A DNA stretch of 64,000 nucleotides from Soonwooa sp032078105 (GTDB taxonomy: Bacteria > Bacteroidota > Bacteroidia > Flavobacteriales > Weeksellaceae), in NCBI GenBank assembly GCA_046269235.1, contig JBJZOS010000003.1, positions 124,001 to 188,000 of the forward strand, read 5' to 3'. Positions 16,258-25,631 of this stretch are shown in pieces. The notes below the pieces were generated by a model. It made no database searches and had not been told where the DNA came from. It saw only the letters and a program-made list of their open reading frames with translations. Position 1 is the stretch's first letter; the number at the start of each line of letters is the position of its first letter. The position numbers and the translations under genes are program-made.

Positions 16258-16929
16258 ATGCTTTTTACAGATACAAACTATTTGAGTTCGAGTATTATGA
16301 TTATTGTGTTGGCGATTATTACAGCAATTTTTGTTGGTGTATTATTTTTTATAATTTCTCGTAATAACAAATCTAATCTTTCACGTTACAATTACAGAAA
16401 TCAATCGCTTGTCGAAATCAAAATTCAACCTATACGCATCATTTTATTTGGTTCTGTCTTGGTTTTCTTCGGTTGTTTTTTCAGTTTTTTATTTGTCGAT
16501 TCAGTGACAAGTATGTTAGAAAATAATACATTTTTTGATGATATTACTTTTTTAATACTAACTTTAATAATCACTGCAACATCGCTTTATGGACTTTATC
16601 ATGGTGTAAAACTCTTGTTACGAGCTAACAAAATCATTCAAGTTCGGTTTGATAATCAAGTTTTATCTTATATGCCTGTTAACTATGATTTGACAGGGAA
16701 AGCTAGCGGTTGGGAAGTTTTGCGAATGTTTTTCGAAGAACCTAGTAAGCAATTGAAGTTTAGTGATATTCGGACTTTAAAACTTGAGACACCCAAATGG
16801 CGTAAGCATGTCATTCGAATATTTTTAAAAAATGGATCCAATTTTTCTTTACCTTTTCTGTATTACGACGAAAGTCAATTGGATGAACTTTACACAGCTT
16901 TAGTCTTTCGAGTGGGGAAAGTTTCTTAA
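16258..16929 (+). CDS. Hypothetical membrane protein
   Basis: A protein of 223 residues from ATG 16258 (a TTG three codons upstream also lies in frame). Three hydrophobic segments: near residues 10-30 (IMIIVLAIITAIFVGVLFFI), 60-85 and 95-115. A soluble C-terminal part of about 100 residues follows, with WEVLRMFFEEPSKQLKFSDI. I do not recognise a named family. A TAATTTTG -7 element lies just upstream (16229-16236). The stop codon overlaps the end of the convergent AsmA-like gene by 4 bp. Confidence 0.65.
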   Translation: MLFTDTNYLSSSIMIIVLAIITAIFVGVLFFIISRNNKSNLSRYNYRNQSLVEIKIQPIRIILFGSVLVFFGCFFSFLFVDSVTSMLENNTFFDDITFLILTLIITATSLYGLYHGVKLLLRANKIIQVRFDNQVLSYMPVNYDLTGKASGWEVLRMFFEEPSKQLKFSDIRTLKLETPKWRKHVIRIFLKNGSNFSLPFLYYDESQLDELYTALVFRVGKVS

Positions 16930-19409
16930 ATTTTCTCCGAAATTAAAGTCTTCTTTAATCCTTCCATAATACCTTTCCACAGCAAATTGAAGAACGAACG
17001 ATCAGGATCTCTTGCTTTTTCGATTTGCACATTTTTACCACCATTTTTTGCATCGCTTTTTACTAAAATATTAACAGCTTTACTCAAAAACTTGCGTTTT
17101 TCTCCATTTTTGTTTAGGAAGTTAACTTTAATATTGTGATGATTTAGGAAAAAATCTCCTTTAATGACATTTTTATTTCCGAAATAATTGAATTTCAAAT
17201 AACTAATCTCGCCGTCCAATGTTAGGTTAAGATAAGGTCTAACAAATAGATTAACTTCGTTGGCAGAAAGACCTTCAATTTTTCCATTGATCTTAAAATC
17301 GTCCATTTTATTTAGTACGTCAAAAGTCCAATTAACTTTTGTAGGAGCAGTGCCAAAAAACTTAAAACCTGCATCTACAGCCACGACACTTGACGTACCT
17401 TTTACTTTTCCGTTCCCAACATTTTTGATAGTAGCATTAAAAGCATCCATGAATAATTTGCCAGGTTTGTTATTATTAACCGCATCTTCTTCGTAAGAAA
17501 TATAAGAATTCCGCAGTTCAACATTGTTAACAAACAAAGGCACCTTAATACTTCTCAGCTTTTCATTAAACATTGTTCTGGCAGTTTTGTCTTCTGGTGG
17601 AGCCAAATCATGAAAAATACTACATTTAACACCATCTAGTACAACTTTGTTTAAAAGAATCTGGTCATGATTTTCGAATAGTGACACGCGATCAAAAATC
17701 TGAATGCTATTTGCTGTAACATCGTATAAGTCTTCTTGTTTCGAAATAATCCTGGAAAACTCTTTACGATTATATTTAGATTTAAATGCTAGATTTTTGA
17801 TGCTACTAATTTTATCATTATTTTCAAGATTTTTAATGCGCAACGTATAATATTTACCAGCATCGACAAAGATTTCTCCCGTTTTGATATTATGATTAGC
17901 AATCGTAAATGCGGTCTTGGATTTTAAAGTGGTTTCATTGATTTTAAAATTATTGAAAATCGCATTAATACTTGCAACTGTAGCTTTCTGCTGCCCACTA
18001 CTTGTTAGTTGTTGAAAGTTGGCATTATTGAGTTTTATAGCTCCAATATTTAAGTTTAAATCTGAATTTTTTCGGTCGGGTTTTTTTGCAGCTTTATGGG
18101 CTTTAGAAATCATAGCAACTCTTGCATCATCAACCGTCATTGCATTCAAATTTAAATTAATTTTTTGACCCTCAAATTTTGGCTTAATATTCTGAATATT
18201 GATTTTTTTAATAAAACCTGACCAAAGATTTTGAGTCGGGTTTGCACCTAATTTCGCCACTTGAATGCTGTCTACCGCAACGTTAGCATCTTTCGAGAAA
18301 ATATGACCAACACGCACTTCCTGGTTGTTGTTTACTCGGAAATAAACTTTAGAAATGTCAACATTATGCTGATCAAACTTGAAAGGAATTTTCTCTTTAA
18401 CAGTATTTTTATCAAATACAATTTTTGTAATATTAATATTGAATTTGTCAGCAGACGCACTCTTGGTTTTATCGGATTTTTGCACCAATAATTTCCCATT
18501 TTTGAGATTGATATCTTTTAACGCAATTTTGAGATTCAGTTCTTTAGGATTGTCTTTTACGATCTTTTTGTTGGTTGAGGTTATCGTCAAATTTGGCTCG
18601 TCAATTAACGTGCTTTCAGCGATTAGCGAGTCACGATTAATGTTAAGATTAGACGCCGTAAAGTGTTTAGCTTTAAAATCGAAAACGCTTTTTGCATTAT
18701 ATTCTGATGTCGATTGTGTCGGGTTAAGGTGGAGATTTTGGATGGCTATTTCTTTATCAACCGTGTTAACTTTATCAGCCAGAATTTGATAATAATCGTT
18801 GACCGTAACAACAAGATTTTCTGCATGAATGCTCAACTTTTTAAAACCAATAGGCAAACGCGTATTGTCATCATTATTTAGATCAATATCTTGAAGATCA
18901 ACATTGATTTTATTACCATTAAAAACCGATTTACCCTCATCATTGACAGCTTTTATCTCACCATTTTCGATTAATAATTCGCTGAGAAAAATGTCTGGTT
19001 TTTTGTTATTTTTCACTGCGTCTTTTTTCTTTTTTGCAAACCGAATATACAAGTTTGGATTTTTAATTTTAAAAAGTTTCGCTTTGTACCTTTTAGAAAA
19101 TAATGCTTTGAAAACGCCAAAATCAGCAAGTTCTACTTCGGATATGCTTCCGTACAATTGTGTAACCGCTGTATCTTTAGGATTTTTAGTTTTTATTTTA
19201 ACATCAGTAATATGGAGATTTCCCGAGATTAAATCAAAATTAAATTGAGCCATATCCACATGATAAGGTGTTTTTTCGTTGACTAAATCTGGAAGTTTGC
19301 TTTTAAGATAAATATTGAGCACAAAAGGAAATGCTACCAAAAGTAACAATAAAACAGAAATACAAGTCAAAATTATTCTCTTTCTTTTTGATGTCTTTTT
19401 AGTTTCCAT
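16926..19409 (-). CDS. AsmA/DUF748-like envelope protein
   Basis: A protein of 827 residues with one N-terminal membrane anchor (RIILTCISVLLLLLVAFPFV), a short cytoplasmic KKTSKRKRK-type start and a very long periplasmic part. Repeated beta-strand segments (LITDVKIKTKNP-like, KINVDLQDIDLNNDD, LNLNAMTVDDARVAM) resemble the AsmA/TamB/DUF748 group, thought to form grooves that carry lipids between membranes. The C-terminal part NLTLDGEISYLKFNYFGNKN fits the AsmA-like C-domain. Family-level call from fold-like pattern; function inferred. Confidence 0.75.
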   Translation of the reverse strand: METKKTSKRKRIILTCISVLLLLLVAFPFVLNIYLKSKLPDLVNEKTPYHVDMAQFNFDLISGNLHITDVKIKTKNPKDTAVTQLYGSISEVELADFGVFKALFSKRYKAKLFKIKNPNLYIRFAKKKKDAVKNNKKPDIFLSELLIENGEIKAVNDEGKSVFNGNKINVDLQDIDLNNDDNTRLPIGFKKLSIHAENLVVTVNDYYQILADKVNTVDKEIAIQNLHLNPTQSTSEYNAKSVFDFKAKHFTASNLNINRDSLIAESTLIDEPNLTITSTNKKIVKDNPKELNLKIALKDINLKNGKLLVQKSDKTKSASADKFNINITKIVFDKNTVKEKIPFKFDQHNVDISKVYFRVNNNQEVRVGHIFSKDANVAVDSIQVAKLGANPTQNLWSGFIKKINIQNIKPKFEGQKINLNLNAMTVDDARVAMISKAHKAAKKPDRKNSDLNLNIGAIKLNNANFQQLTSSGQQKATVASINAIFNNFKINETTLKSKTAFTIANHNIKTGEIFVDAGKYYTLRIKNLENNDKISSIKNLAFKSKYNRKEFSRIISKQEDLYDVTANSIQIFDRVSLFENHDQILLNKVVLDGVKCSIFHDLAPPEDKTARTMFNEKLRSIKVPLFVNNVELRNSYISYEEDAVNNNKPGKLFMDAFNATIKNVGNGKVKGTSSVVAVDAGFKFFGTAPTKVNWTFDVLNKMDDFKINGKIEGLSANEVNLFVRPYLNLTLDGEISYLKFNYFGNKNVIKGDFFLNHHNIKVNFLNKNGEKRKFLSKAVNILVKSDAKNGGKNVQIEKARDPDRSFFNLLWKGIMEGLKKTLISEKI

Positions 19410-19434
19410 CTATTGCGTTTTTGTTTAAAGATAA

Positions 19435-19869
19435 TTAAAATTCAAGAGCTTCAAATCGATATTGCCCATCAAAATATGTTGCATAAATGTGATGTAAGCC
19501 GTTGGACAATATGATTTCTGGCGCTTCGATGACAGAATTATATCTTGCAATTTGCTCGAATTGCTTTTCCGTCAACTTGATATTTGGCGCTTTCAATTCC
19601 ACTAAAATTTGAGCTTTTGTGCGATGTGTAACCAGCAAATCTAAGCGTTTGATTGTAGAATTGAGTTCCAATTTTTGTTCCAAAATAAGAGACGACCCAT
19701 TTTTCTTCTTGATTTTCAGAAAATAAGCTACCCAATGTTGTCGCACCCATTCTTCTGGCGTCAATACCAACCACATCTTGCGCACCGAATCATAAATAAA
19801 AAATGTATCTTTGTCTTGCTTGATTTTCAAGTCAAATTCGGTATTGAAGTTTAGTTTAGGTAGTTGCAT
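19435..19869 (-). CDS. HSDR_N-domain (type I restriction R-like) small protein
   Basis: A protein of 144 residues with the nuclease-fold core of the HSDR_N_2 family: LVLTPEEWVRQHWVAYF, RLDLLVTHRTKAQILVELKA, ARYNSVIEAP. Asp and the ELK triad of a PD-(D/E)xK site are visible (LDLL, VELKA). It is far too short to be a restriction motor subunit and no hsdM/hsdS lies nearby. Stand-alone copies next to holA are common in Flavobacteriia. Its start codon is only 8 bp from the divergent holA start. Confidence 0.82.
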   Translation of the reverse strand: MQLPKLNFNTEFDLKIKQDKDTFFIYDSVRKMWLVLTPEEWVRQHWVAYFLKIKKKNGSSLILEQKLELNSTIKRLDLLVTHRTKAQILVELKAPNIKLTEKQFEQIARYNSVIEAPEIILSNGLHHIYATYFDGQYRFEALEF

Positions 19870-19877
19870 AAAGTCTG

Positions 19878-20912
19878 ATGAAAGATATAGAAATTGTCCT
19901 CAAAAGTATTAAAAATAAAGAATTTTTACCAATATATTTCTTACATGGTGAAGAACCTTACTATATTGATGTAGCGACCAAACATTTCGAAAATGATGTT
20001 TTGGAAGAAGACGAAAAGGCTTTTAACCAAACCGTTGTATACGGAAAAGACACCAATTATGGTGAGATTTTGTCCTTGGCAAGACAATATCCGATGATGG
20101 GCGACAAGCAATTAATCATTGTTAAAGAAGCCCAAGATCTCAAATTAGAAGAGTCAGAGTCAGATGCTTTTTTGGCTTATCTCAAGGCGCCAGTTGAATC
20201 GACAATTCTCGTTTTTGCCCACAAACACAAGAAACTTGATTCTCGCAAAAAAGTAAGTAAAGAGCTTACAACTAAGAAGTTTTTATTTTTAAGCGATAAA
20301 ATAAAAGACTCACAATTAGCCACTTGGATACAATCCGAAATCGAAAAATTCGGATACAAAGCGGCCCCTAATGTCAGTTTCCTTCTAGCAGAATATCTTG
20401 GCAGTGATCTTTCTCGAATTGCAAACGAGCTTAACAAACTGAAACTAGTTTTAAAAGAAGGTGATGTTCTCGATAACAAAATTGTTGAAGAACATATCGG
20501 GATTAGCAAAGACTATAATATATTCGAACTTCAAAAAGCTTTAGCAACAAAAAATAAAGAACGTGCTTTCAAAATTGCTTATTATATGGGCAAAAATAAA
20601 AAGTCCAATCCCATCCAAATGTCGATTGGTGCCTTGTATAAATTCTTCTCGGATCTGGTGATGTACCATACGCTAATTGGACAATCGCCATCGGTTATCG
20701 CAAAAGAAATTGGCGTAAATCCTTATGCTATTCAGAATTTTGCGGAAGCCGCACGTTTTTATCCTTTAAAATTGGCGACCAGAATTATCTCTGTCATTCG
20801 CGAAATGGATTTAAAATCAAAAGGTCTTGGCGTACGTCAAATGGAAGATGATGAAATCTATGTCGAAATGACTTTTAAAATTTTAAACATCGACCAAATT
20901 AAAATGAATTAA
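19878..20912 (+). CDS. holA: DNA polymerase III subunit delta
   Basis: A protein of 344 residues. The delta subunit opens the sliding clamp as part of the clamp loader. The start is typical, with PIYFLHGEEPYYIDVATKHF, then YPMMGDKQLIIVKEAQDLKL. The C-terminal collar domain has SRIANELNKLKLVLKEGDVL, then NIFELQKALATKNKERAF. Length fits the family. ATG 19878 is chosen because the conserved start follows within 15 residues; the promoter must overlap the divergent HSDR_N gene. Confidence 0.93.
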   Translation: MKDIEIVLKSIKNKEFLPIYFLHGEEPYYIDVATKHFENDVLEEDEKAFNQTVVYGKDTNYGEILSLARQYPMMGDKQLIIVKEAQDLKLEESESDAFLAYLKAPVESTILVFAHKHKKLDSRKKVSKELTTKKFLFLSDKIKDSQLATWIQSEIEKFGYKAAPNVSFLLAEYLGSDLSRIANELNKLKLVLKEGDVLDNKIVEEHIGISKDYNIFELQKALATKNKERAFKIAYYMGKNKKSNPIQMSIGALYKFFSDLVMYHTLIGQSPSVIAKEIGVNPYAIQNFAEAARFYPLKLATRIISVIREMDLKSKGLGVRQMEDDEIYVEMTFKILNIDQIKMN

Positions 20913-21101
20913 TATAACAAACTGTTTTTAAGTATTTTAAATTATCAAAACTATCAAAAATTAGTTTTTTAAAAAAATTTCATAAATAGATAAAATTATA
21001 TAAACGTCAAAATCGAAAAAAACAATTAGTCAAAATTAGTCTGAACTAAAATTAATTACGATTTTTGAAACTTTAATTCTAAAAAAAGAGAAAAAAAAGA
21101 T

Positions 21102-22070
21102 ATGGAAAATATTTTAGATTGTGTTATCATTGGATCAGGACCTGCAGGTTACACAGCAGCAATTTACGCTGCAAGAGCTAACCTAAAACCAGAATTATTC
21201 ACAGGACTTGAGCCAGGCGGACAGCTGACAACGACGACAGAGGTCGAAAACTTCCCAGGTTATCCTGATGGCGTCACAGGTCCAGAAATGATGATGCAAT
21301 TGCAAAAGCAAGCAGAAAGATTTGAGACCAAAGTACACTACGAAATGATTTCTAAGGTAGAATTTGCTAGAGAAAAAGGTTCTGTACACAAGATTTCTAC
21401 TGGAAGTCGAGATATCTTAGCAAAAACTGTGATCATCTCAACAGGTGCAACTGCTAAGTATCTTGGACTTGATGATGAGAAAAAATATGCTGGTGGTGGC
21501 GTTTCAGCTTGTGCAACGTGCGACGGATTTTTCTACAGAGGGAAAGATGTTATCGTGGTAGGCGCTGGGGATACGGCTGCGGAAGAAGCGACTTATCTAT
21601 CCAAAATTTGTAATAAAGTGACGATGTTGGTTCGTAAAGATCACTTCCGTGCATCCAAAGTAATGGTAGATCGCGTGATGTCAACACCCAATATCGAAGT
21701 TAAATTCAATCATGAATTAATTGCTATTGAAGGTGAAAACTCAATGGTAGAAAGAGCTGTCACGATTAATAACCAAACGCAAGAACAATCAAAAATTGAC
21801 GTTCATGGTATTTTTATTGCCATTGGACACAAACCAAATACCGATGTTTTCAAAGGACAAATTAACTTGGACGAGCACGGTTATATCATAACAGAAGGCA
21901 AATCTACTGCAACCAATATACCTGGCGTTTTTGCGGCGGGTGACGTACAGGATTCGCATTATAGACAAGCGATTACAGCGGCTGGTAGTGGTTGTATGGC
22001 GGCGATGGATGCAGAAAAATATATCGGCGAGTTAAGTGGCGAAAATCACACTTGGATAAAACAAGACTAA
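21102..22070 (+). CDS. trxB: Thioredoxin-disulfide reductase
   Basis: A protein of 322 residues, full length. FAD-binding GSGPAGYTAAIYAARA near the N-terminus, redox-active CATC in VSACATCDGFFYRG, NADPH-binding VVVGAGDTAAEEA-type motif, and the C-terminal FAD motif GDVQDSHYRQAITAAGSG. It reduces thioredoxin with NADPH in the cytoplasm. The stop codon overlaps the crcB start by one base (TAATG), so the two are co-translated. Confidence 0.96.
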   Translation: MENILDCVIIGSGPAGYTAAIYAARANLKPELFTGLEPGGQLTTTTEVENFPGYPDGVTGPEMMMQLQKQAERFETKVHYEMISKVEFAREKGSVHKISTGSRDILAKTVIISTGATAKYLGLDDEKKYAGGGVSACATCDGFFYRGKDVIVVGAGDTAAEEATYLSKICNKVTMLVRKDHFRASKVMVDRVMSTPNIEVKFNHELIAIEGENSMVERAVTINNQTQEQSKIDVHGIFIAIGHKPNTDVFKGQINLDEHGYIITEGKSTATNIPGVFAAGDVQDSHYRQAITAAGSGCMAAMDAEKYIGELSGENHTWIKQD

Positions 22071-22438
22071 TGTTAAAAAACTTAGTTTTAATATTCATAG
22101 GAGGTGGGATAGGCAGTATTTTGCGTTATCTCATCTCTTTTTTTTCTTTGAAGTTTTTCAAAACTTCTGGCTTTCCAATCGCAACTTTAGTCATTAATAT
22201 TGTAGGTTGTTTTTTGATAGGTCTATTTTCGGCGTCTATTCTTAAACAAGATTCAGCACTCAAATTCTTATTTATCACGGGATTTTGTGGCGGTTTTACG
22301 ACATTTTCGACTTTCTCCGCGGAGAATGTCACACTTTATCAAAACGGAAATCTCATTTCTTTAATTTTTTACATTTTGCTAAGTATCATTTTAGGATTTT
22401 GTGCAGTATTAATGGGTTTATCTTTCGCAAAAAACTAA
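22070..22438 (+). CDS. crcB: Fluoride channel CrcB/Fluc
   Basis: A protein of 122 residues with four hydrophobic segments. Motifs: GGGIGSILRYLISFF, INIVGCFLIGLF with the conserved Asn, and GFCGGFTTFSTFS with the phenylalanine-box region. Members dimerise in the inner membrane and export fluoride. The open frame starts earlier inside trxB, but ATG 22070 gives the usual length. No fluoride riboswitch is visible; expression probably follows trxB. Confidence 0.93.
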   Translation: MLKNLVLIFIGGGIGSILRYLISFFSLKFFKTSGFPIATLVINIVGCFLIGLFSASILKQDSALKFLFITGFCGGFTTFSTFSAENVTLYQNGNLISLIFYILLSIILGFCAVLMGLSFAKN

Positions 22439-22584
22439 TTTTCTGACTTTATAAAATTTAGTTTTTTTAAAATCATATTTTAAACTAAAAATTTACAAAA
22501 TACTAATTCTCAACAGAGTATAATTAATTACAAAATATTTCGCTAATCTTAGGTTTAAATTTTATTAAAAAACTTAAAAAATAA

Positions 22585-22616
22585 TTTGGTCAATATATAA
22601 AAGCTTTATATATTTG
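22585..22616 (+). promoter_or_regulatory. Promoter of tRNA-Ser copy 1
   Basis: TTTG (22585-22588), 20-base spacer, TATATTTG (22609-22616). A nearly perfect Bacteroidota promoter 33 bp before the tRNA. Confidence 0.8.
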
Positions 22617-22649
22617 CACCACTCAAAACAACGATACAGTCGCTGTTTT

Positions 22650-22734
22650 GGAGAGATGGCAGAGTGGTCGATTGCGGTAGTCTTGAAAACTATTGACTGT
22701 AACAGGTCCGGGGGTTCGAATCCCTCTCTCTCCG
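22650..22734 (+). tRNA. tRNA-Ser (anticodon UGA), copy 1
   Basis: 85 nt. Acceptor GGAGAGA/TCTCTCC with discriminator G, D arm GGCAGAGTGGTCGATTGC, anticodon loop CTTGAAA giving TGA, long variable arm as in class II tRNAs, and T arm GGGGGTTCGAATCCCTC. CCA is not encoded. The leader AAAACA...TGTTTT can form a small hairpin before the 5' end. Confidence 0.96.
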
Positions 22735-22740
22735 CTTACT

Positions 22741-22771
22741 AAAAGTCCCGAACGAAAGTTTAGGACTTTTT
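22741..22771 (+). terminator. Terminator after tRNA-Ser copy 1
   Basis: AAAAGTCC-14-GGACTTTT followed by TTT, directly behind the tRNA. Confidence 0.85.
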
Positions 22772-22992
22772 TTATGCCTTTCATTCAGATTTATCAGTTG
22801 ACAATAGTTTGGCTTCAGCATTAGCAATCCATGTTTTATTTTGGGCGCCTTTCCCGCTGTCACTAGTCGCTGTGTTGCGCCATAGCGTTTTGCCAGAGGA
22901 TACAACACGAGCTCCGACAGGCCGTTCCATCTGGGGCGCGACAATCGGTTGAATTGATAATTTGACTACATCATAAAAAATTTAAAAAATAA

Positions 22993-23024
22993 TTTGGTCA
23001 ATACATAAAAGCTTTATATATTTG
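22993..23024 (+). promoter_or_regulatory. Promoter of tRNA-Ser copy 2
   Basis: TTTG (22993-22996) and TATATTTG (23017-23024), part of the duplicated segment. Confidence 0.8.
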
Positions 23025-23057
23025 CACCACTCAAAACAACGATACAGTCGCTGTTTT

Positions 23058-23142
23058 GGAGAGATGGCAGAGTGGTCGATTGCGGTAGTCTTGAAAACTA
23101 TTGACTGTAACAGGTCCGGGGGTTCGAATCCCTCTCTCTCCG
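23058..23142 (+). tRNA. tRNA-Ser (anticodon UGA), copy 2
   Basis: Identical over all 85 nt to the copy at 22650-22734, including the class II variable arm and lack of an encoded CCA. Confidence 0.96.
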
Positions 23143-23151
23143 CTTTACAAC

Positions 23152-23183
23152 AAAAAAACCTTGAACTCGTTCAAGGTTTTTTT
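23152..23183 (+). terminator. Terminator after tRNA-Ser copy 2
   Basis: AAAACCTTGAAC-TC-GTTCAAGGTTTT followed by T's. It differs from the terminator of copy 1, so the duplication ends at the tRNA. Confidence 0.9.
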
Positions 23184-23343
23184 ATTTAGTCTTTATCGCT
23201 TATAATTCACTATTTGGAGATTAATACAGTAAGGCATTCCTATCCGATTTGATTTCAAAACGAAAATTTTAAATATAGCTGTAAAAAAATACAACTATCT
23301 ACCTATCAATTGTATTCTCTTTTCTAATTTGACTACAGTACAC

Positions 23344-23370
23344 AAAAAAAACCGAAGAATAATCTTCGGT
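23344..23370 (-). terminator. Terminator behind the LEA-like lipoprotein gene
   Basis: ACCGAAGA-4-TCTTCGGT with eight T on the minus strand, 25 bp after the stop. Confidence 0.85.
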
Positions 23371-23394
23371 CTAATTTATTTAAAACTAAAAATA

Positions 23395-23901
23395 TTATTT
23401 AGCTTTTGCACTTTCTAAAGTTTTGTTATAAGCATCTTTAACATCACCTGCTGCTTTTTTAGTAGCATCTTTAGTGTCTTGTGCGGCTTTGTTAACATCA
23501 GCTTTTACATTTTGAGCTGCTGTTTTAAGATCAGCTTTCGCATCTTTTGCAGCTTCGTTAGTTTTGTCAACCGCGTTGTTAACACCATCTTTAACATCTT
23601 GCGCTGCAGCATTAACCGCTGCTTTTGTTCGATCCCAAGCCGTGTTAGCATCAGCTAATGCTTTTCTAGCAGTTTCTTCCGCTGCTTTATCTCCTTTTTT
23701 GATAGCTGCATCTAGATCTGCTTGCGCTTTGTCAACTTTAGCTTTAGCCTCAGTTTCGCTAAGTACCGTTGTTTCTTCAGTATGTACAACTGCTACTGTA
23801 TCTGTACCACCATCTGTAGTTACTACAGTGTTGTTTTCTTTTTTACATGATACAACTACAGCTAATAATACAGCTGATGCTGCGAATAAAATCTTTTTCA
23901 T
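23395..23901 (-). CDS. Small lipoprotein with LEA-like amphipathic repeats
   Basis: A protein of 168 residues. The signal peptide MKKILFAASAVLLAVVVSCK ends in a lipobox (VVSC), so it is anchored to a membrane by lipid. From residue 50 on it is a nearly pure Ala/Lys/Asp helix with repeats such as AAQDVKDGVNNAVDKTNEAA, resembling LEA group 3 and CsbD/YtxH-type stress proteins. It stands alone between two terminators. A role in desiccation or envelope stress is plausible but unproven. Confidence 0.8.
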   Translation of the reverse strand: MKKILFAASAVLLAVVVSCKKENNTVVTTDGGTDTVAVVHTEETTVLSETEAKAKVDKAQADLDAAIKKGDKAAEETARKALADANTAWDRTKAAVNAAAQDVKDGVNNAVDKTNEAAKDAKADLKTAAQNVKADVNKAAQDTKDATKKAAGDVKDAYNKTLESAKAK

Positions 23902-23993
23902 AGGTTTAAAATTTGATATTGTTTTTTTAAGTTTAATTGCTATTTAACTGCAACTAATTAGAAAATATTATACCAAACATAAAATTTTTCAAT

Positions 23994-25631
23994 CTAATTT
24001 CCTAAAATTTCAGCAATTGGCTGCCCAATGTTACCGCTTGGATTTTCAATTTTTAAAAACTGAGCCAAAGTCGGTGCAATATCTGTCATATAATAGGGAC
24101 GGTTGCTTTCGCCGTTTTTAACTTTCCAACCCATAAAAATTAGCGGTATATGCGCATCGTAAGAATTCCAAACCGAATGTGTTGTTCCTTTTTTCGCATA
24201 GTAAGCCAAATAACCATCTTTGGTCACCATTTGGATATCGCCACTTCGTTTCCAATTATAACCATTAATAGTTCTTGTTTTGATTGGTTCAGGGATTGGC
24301 GACTCTCCTATCTCCGTCATGTCAACTGCATACAATATTTCTGGTAGTTTTTTCAAACTCGAAATAATGAATTTTTTGATGTCTTCAGAATCCAGACTTT
24401 TTTCAGAAATTAATTTATCATTGGTATAAACTTGATAATTGTCTACCGCCAAAACTAAATTAGCAACACCAAATTTCTTTTCCAAATCTGTATTTAAAGA
24501 TTTTTCTAAACCTTCTCCAAAAAAGCCTGTTGGCATTTTGCTTTCTTCAAGAAATCCCACAGAATGCGCGCCGCCATGATCTGCTGACAAGAATACTAAA
24601 TAATTATCCTTCCCTACTTTTTTGTCCAACATTTTGAAAAAGCTTCCCAAATCTCGATCCAATCTCAAATAAGTATCTTCAACCTCGATAGAATTTGGTC
24701 CAAAAGCATGTCCAACATAATCTGTAGATGCGATATTAATGGCTAAAAAATCGGTGATATCGTCCGCACCCATTTGATAAGCATCAAGGCTTGCTTCAGC
24801 AAATTTTAAGGTATAAGTATTCCCGAAAGGTGTCGTCCTCAAAACGCCTTTCTTTTTTTCGTAATCTGTCGCTAAATTATTGTACGGAAAAACTGGTTTG
24901 GTCGCAGAACCAAGAAGACTTTCCCAAGGCACATCATCTCTTGTACTTTCGGTGTATTGATTAATCGGTAACAAGGTATTCCAACCTTTAGAAACCAATT
25001 CGGATGCATAATTTTTAGAATTAAAATCCTTCACCCAACTTGGTAAATCTTGCATATAATACGTACTTGTAATAAAATTACCAGTCGTCTCATCAAACCA
25101 AAAAGCACCAGTCGGATTATGCCCAGCTGGCAAAATAGATGCTCTATCTTTTAAAGAAACGCCAACAACTTTCGATCGAAAATTGGTTGCGATCCCCAAC
25201 TGATCTGTGATTGTCGTACTCCATAAATTTCGTGGAGAATGTGCCCCGATTTTATCAGAAGTTGTACCAACCCCTTTGTAAGCTACATCTGTTGTACAAT
25301 ATACATTTTTTCCAGTTTCTTTATCTGTCCAATCGTTACCCGCAATACCATGAATTGACGGCACCGAACCTGTATAAATACTTGTATGTCCAATCGCCGT
25401 AACGGTCGGCAAATACGGAATCATCACATTGTTAAAGGAATAACCTTGTTTCAACATTCTTTTGAAACCATCTTCACCAAATTTGTCGTGATAACGGTAG
25501 AGATAATCCCAACGCATTTGGTCAATTACCAGTCCTACAACCAATTTTGGACGCTCCAACTTTGTTTGAGCAGAAGATTGAAAAATTCCTAAAAATGTAA
25601 TTGCAGCCGCAATTCCTACACGTTTTAACAT
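23994..25631 (-). CDS. pafA: PafA-type alkaline phosphatase
   Basis: A protein of 545 residues from ATG 25631 (signal peptide MLKRVGIAAAITFLGIFQSSAQ). Features of the Elizabethkingia meningoseptica PafA monoesterase, a calcium-inducible periplasmic enzyme: nucleophile Thr in LPTVTAIGHTSIYTG, GNDW, the active-site Lys and Arg in SLKDRASILPAGHNP, metal ligands in STDYVGHAFGP and SADHGGAHS, and a late histidine in KKGTTHSVWN. Length is almost identical to PafA. It releases phosphate from phosphomonoesters outside the inner membrane. It follows a TonB-type receptor gene on the same strand by 107 bp; a functional link is not evident. Confidence 0.94.
   Translation of the reverse strand: MLKRVGIAAAITFLGIFQSSAQTKLERPKLVVGLVIDQMRWDYLYRYHDKFGEDGFKRMLKQGYSFNNVMIPYLPTVTAIGHTSIYTGSVPSIHGIAGNDWTDKETGKNVYCTTDVAYKGVGTTSDKIGAHSPRNLWSTTITDQLGIATNFRSKVVGVSLKDRASILPAGHNPTGAFWFDETTGNFITSTYYMQDLPSWVKDFNSKNYASELVSKGWNTLLPINQYTESTRDDVPWESLLGSATKPVFPYNNLATDYEKKKGVLRTTPFGNTYTLKFAEASLDAYQMGADDITDFLAINIASTDYVGHAFGPNSIEVEDTYLRLDRDLGSFFKMLDKKVGKDNYLVFLSADHGGAHSVGFLEESKMPTGFFGEGLEKSLNTDLEKKFGVANLVLAVDNYQVYTNDKLISEKSLDSEDIKKFIISSLKKLPEILYAVDMTEIGESPIPEPIKTRTINGYNWKRSGDIQMVTKDGYLAYYAKKGTTHSVWNSYDAHIPLIFMGWKVKNGESNRPYYMTDIAPTLAQFLKIENPSGNIGQPIAEILGN

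Larger units (their letters stand above)
22574..23145. repeat. Tandem 164-bp duplication carrying promoter, leader and tRNA-Ser
   Basis: Copy 1 is 22574-22737 and copy 2 is 22982-23145. They differ at one base in the promoter spacer (CAATATA versus CAATACA). The 244 bp between them contain the first terminator and a more GC-rich stretch with no convincing gene. As the repeat includes the whole tRNA plus 76 bp upstream, it is a gene duplication and not an att pair. Confidence 0.9.

Noticed and set aside
19435..19869. Part of a type I restriction-modification system
   Set aside because: No motor domain and no hsdM or hsdS genes; the frame is complete as a stand-alone small protein.
22690..22944. 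Minus-strand frame of 84 codons over the first tRNA-Ser
   Set aside because: It runs antisense through the tRNA and gives the typical false product ending RDSNPRTCYSQ; no start signal or family.
22574..23145. attL/attR pair of an element integrated in tRNA-Ser
   Set aside because: The repeat contains the complete tRNA and its promoter; integration would duplicate only the 3' part, and no integrase lies between.
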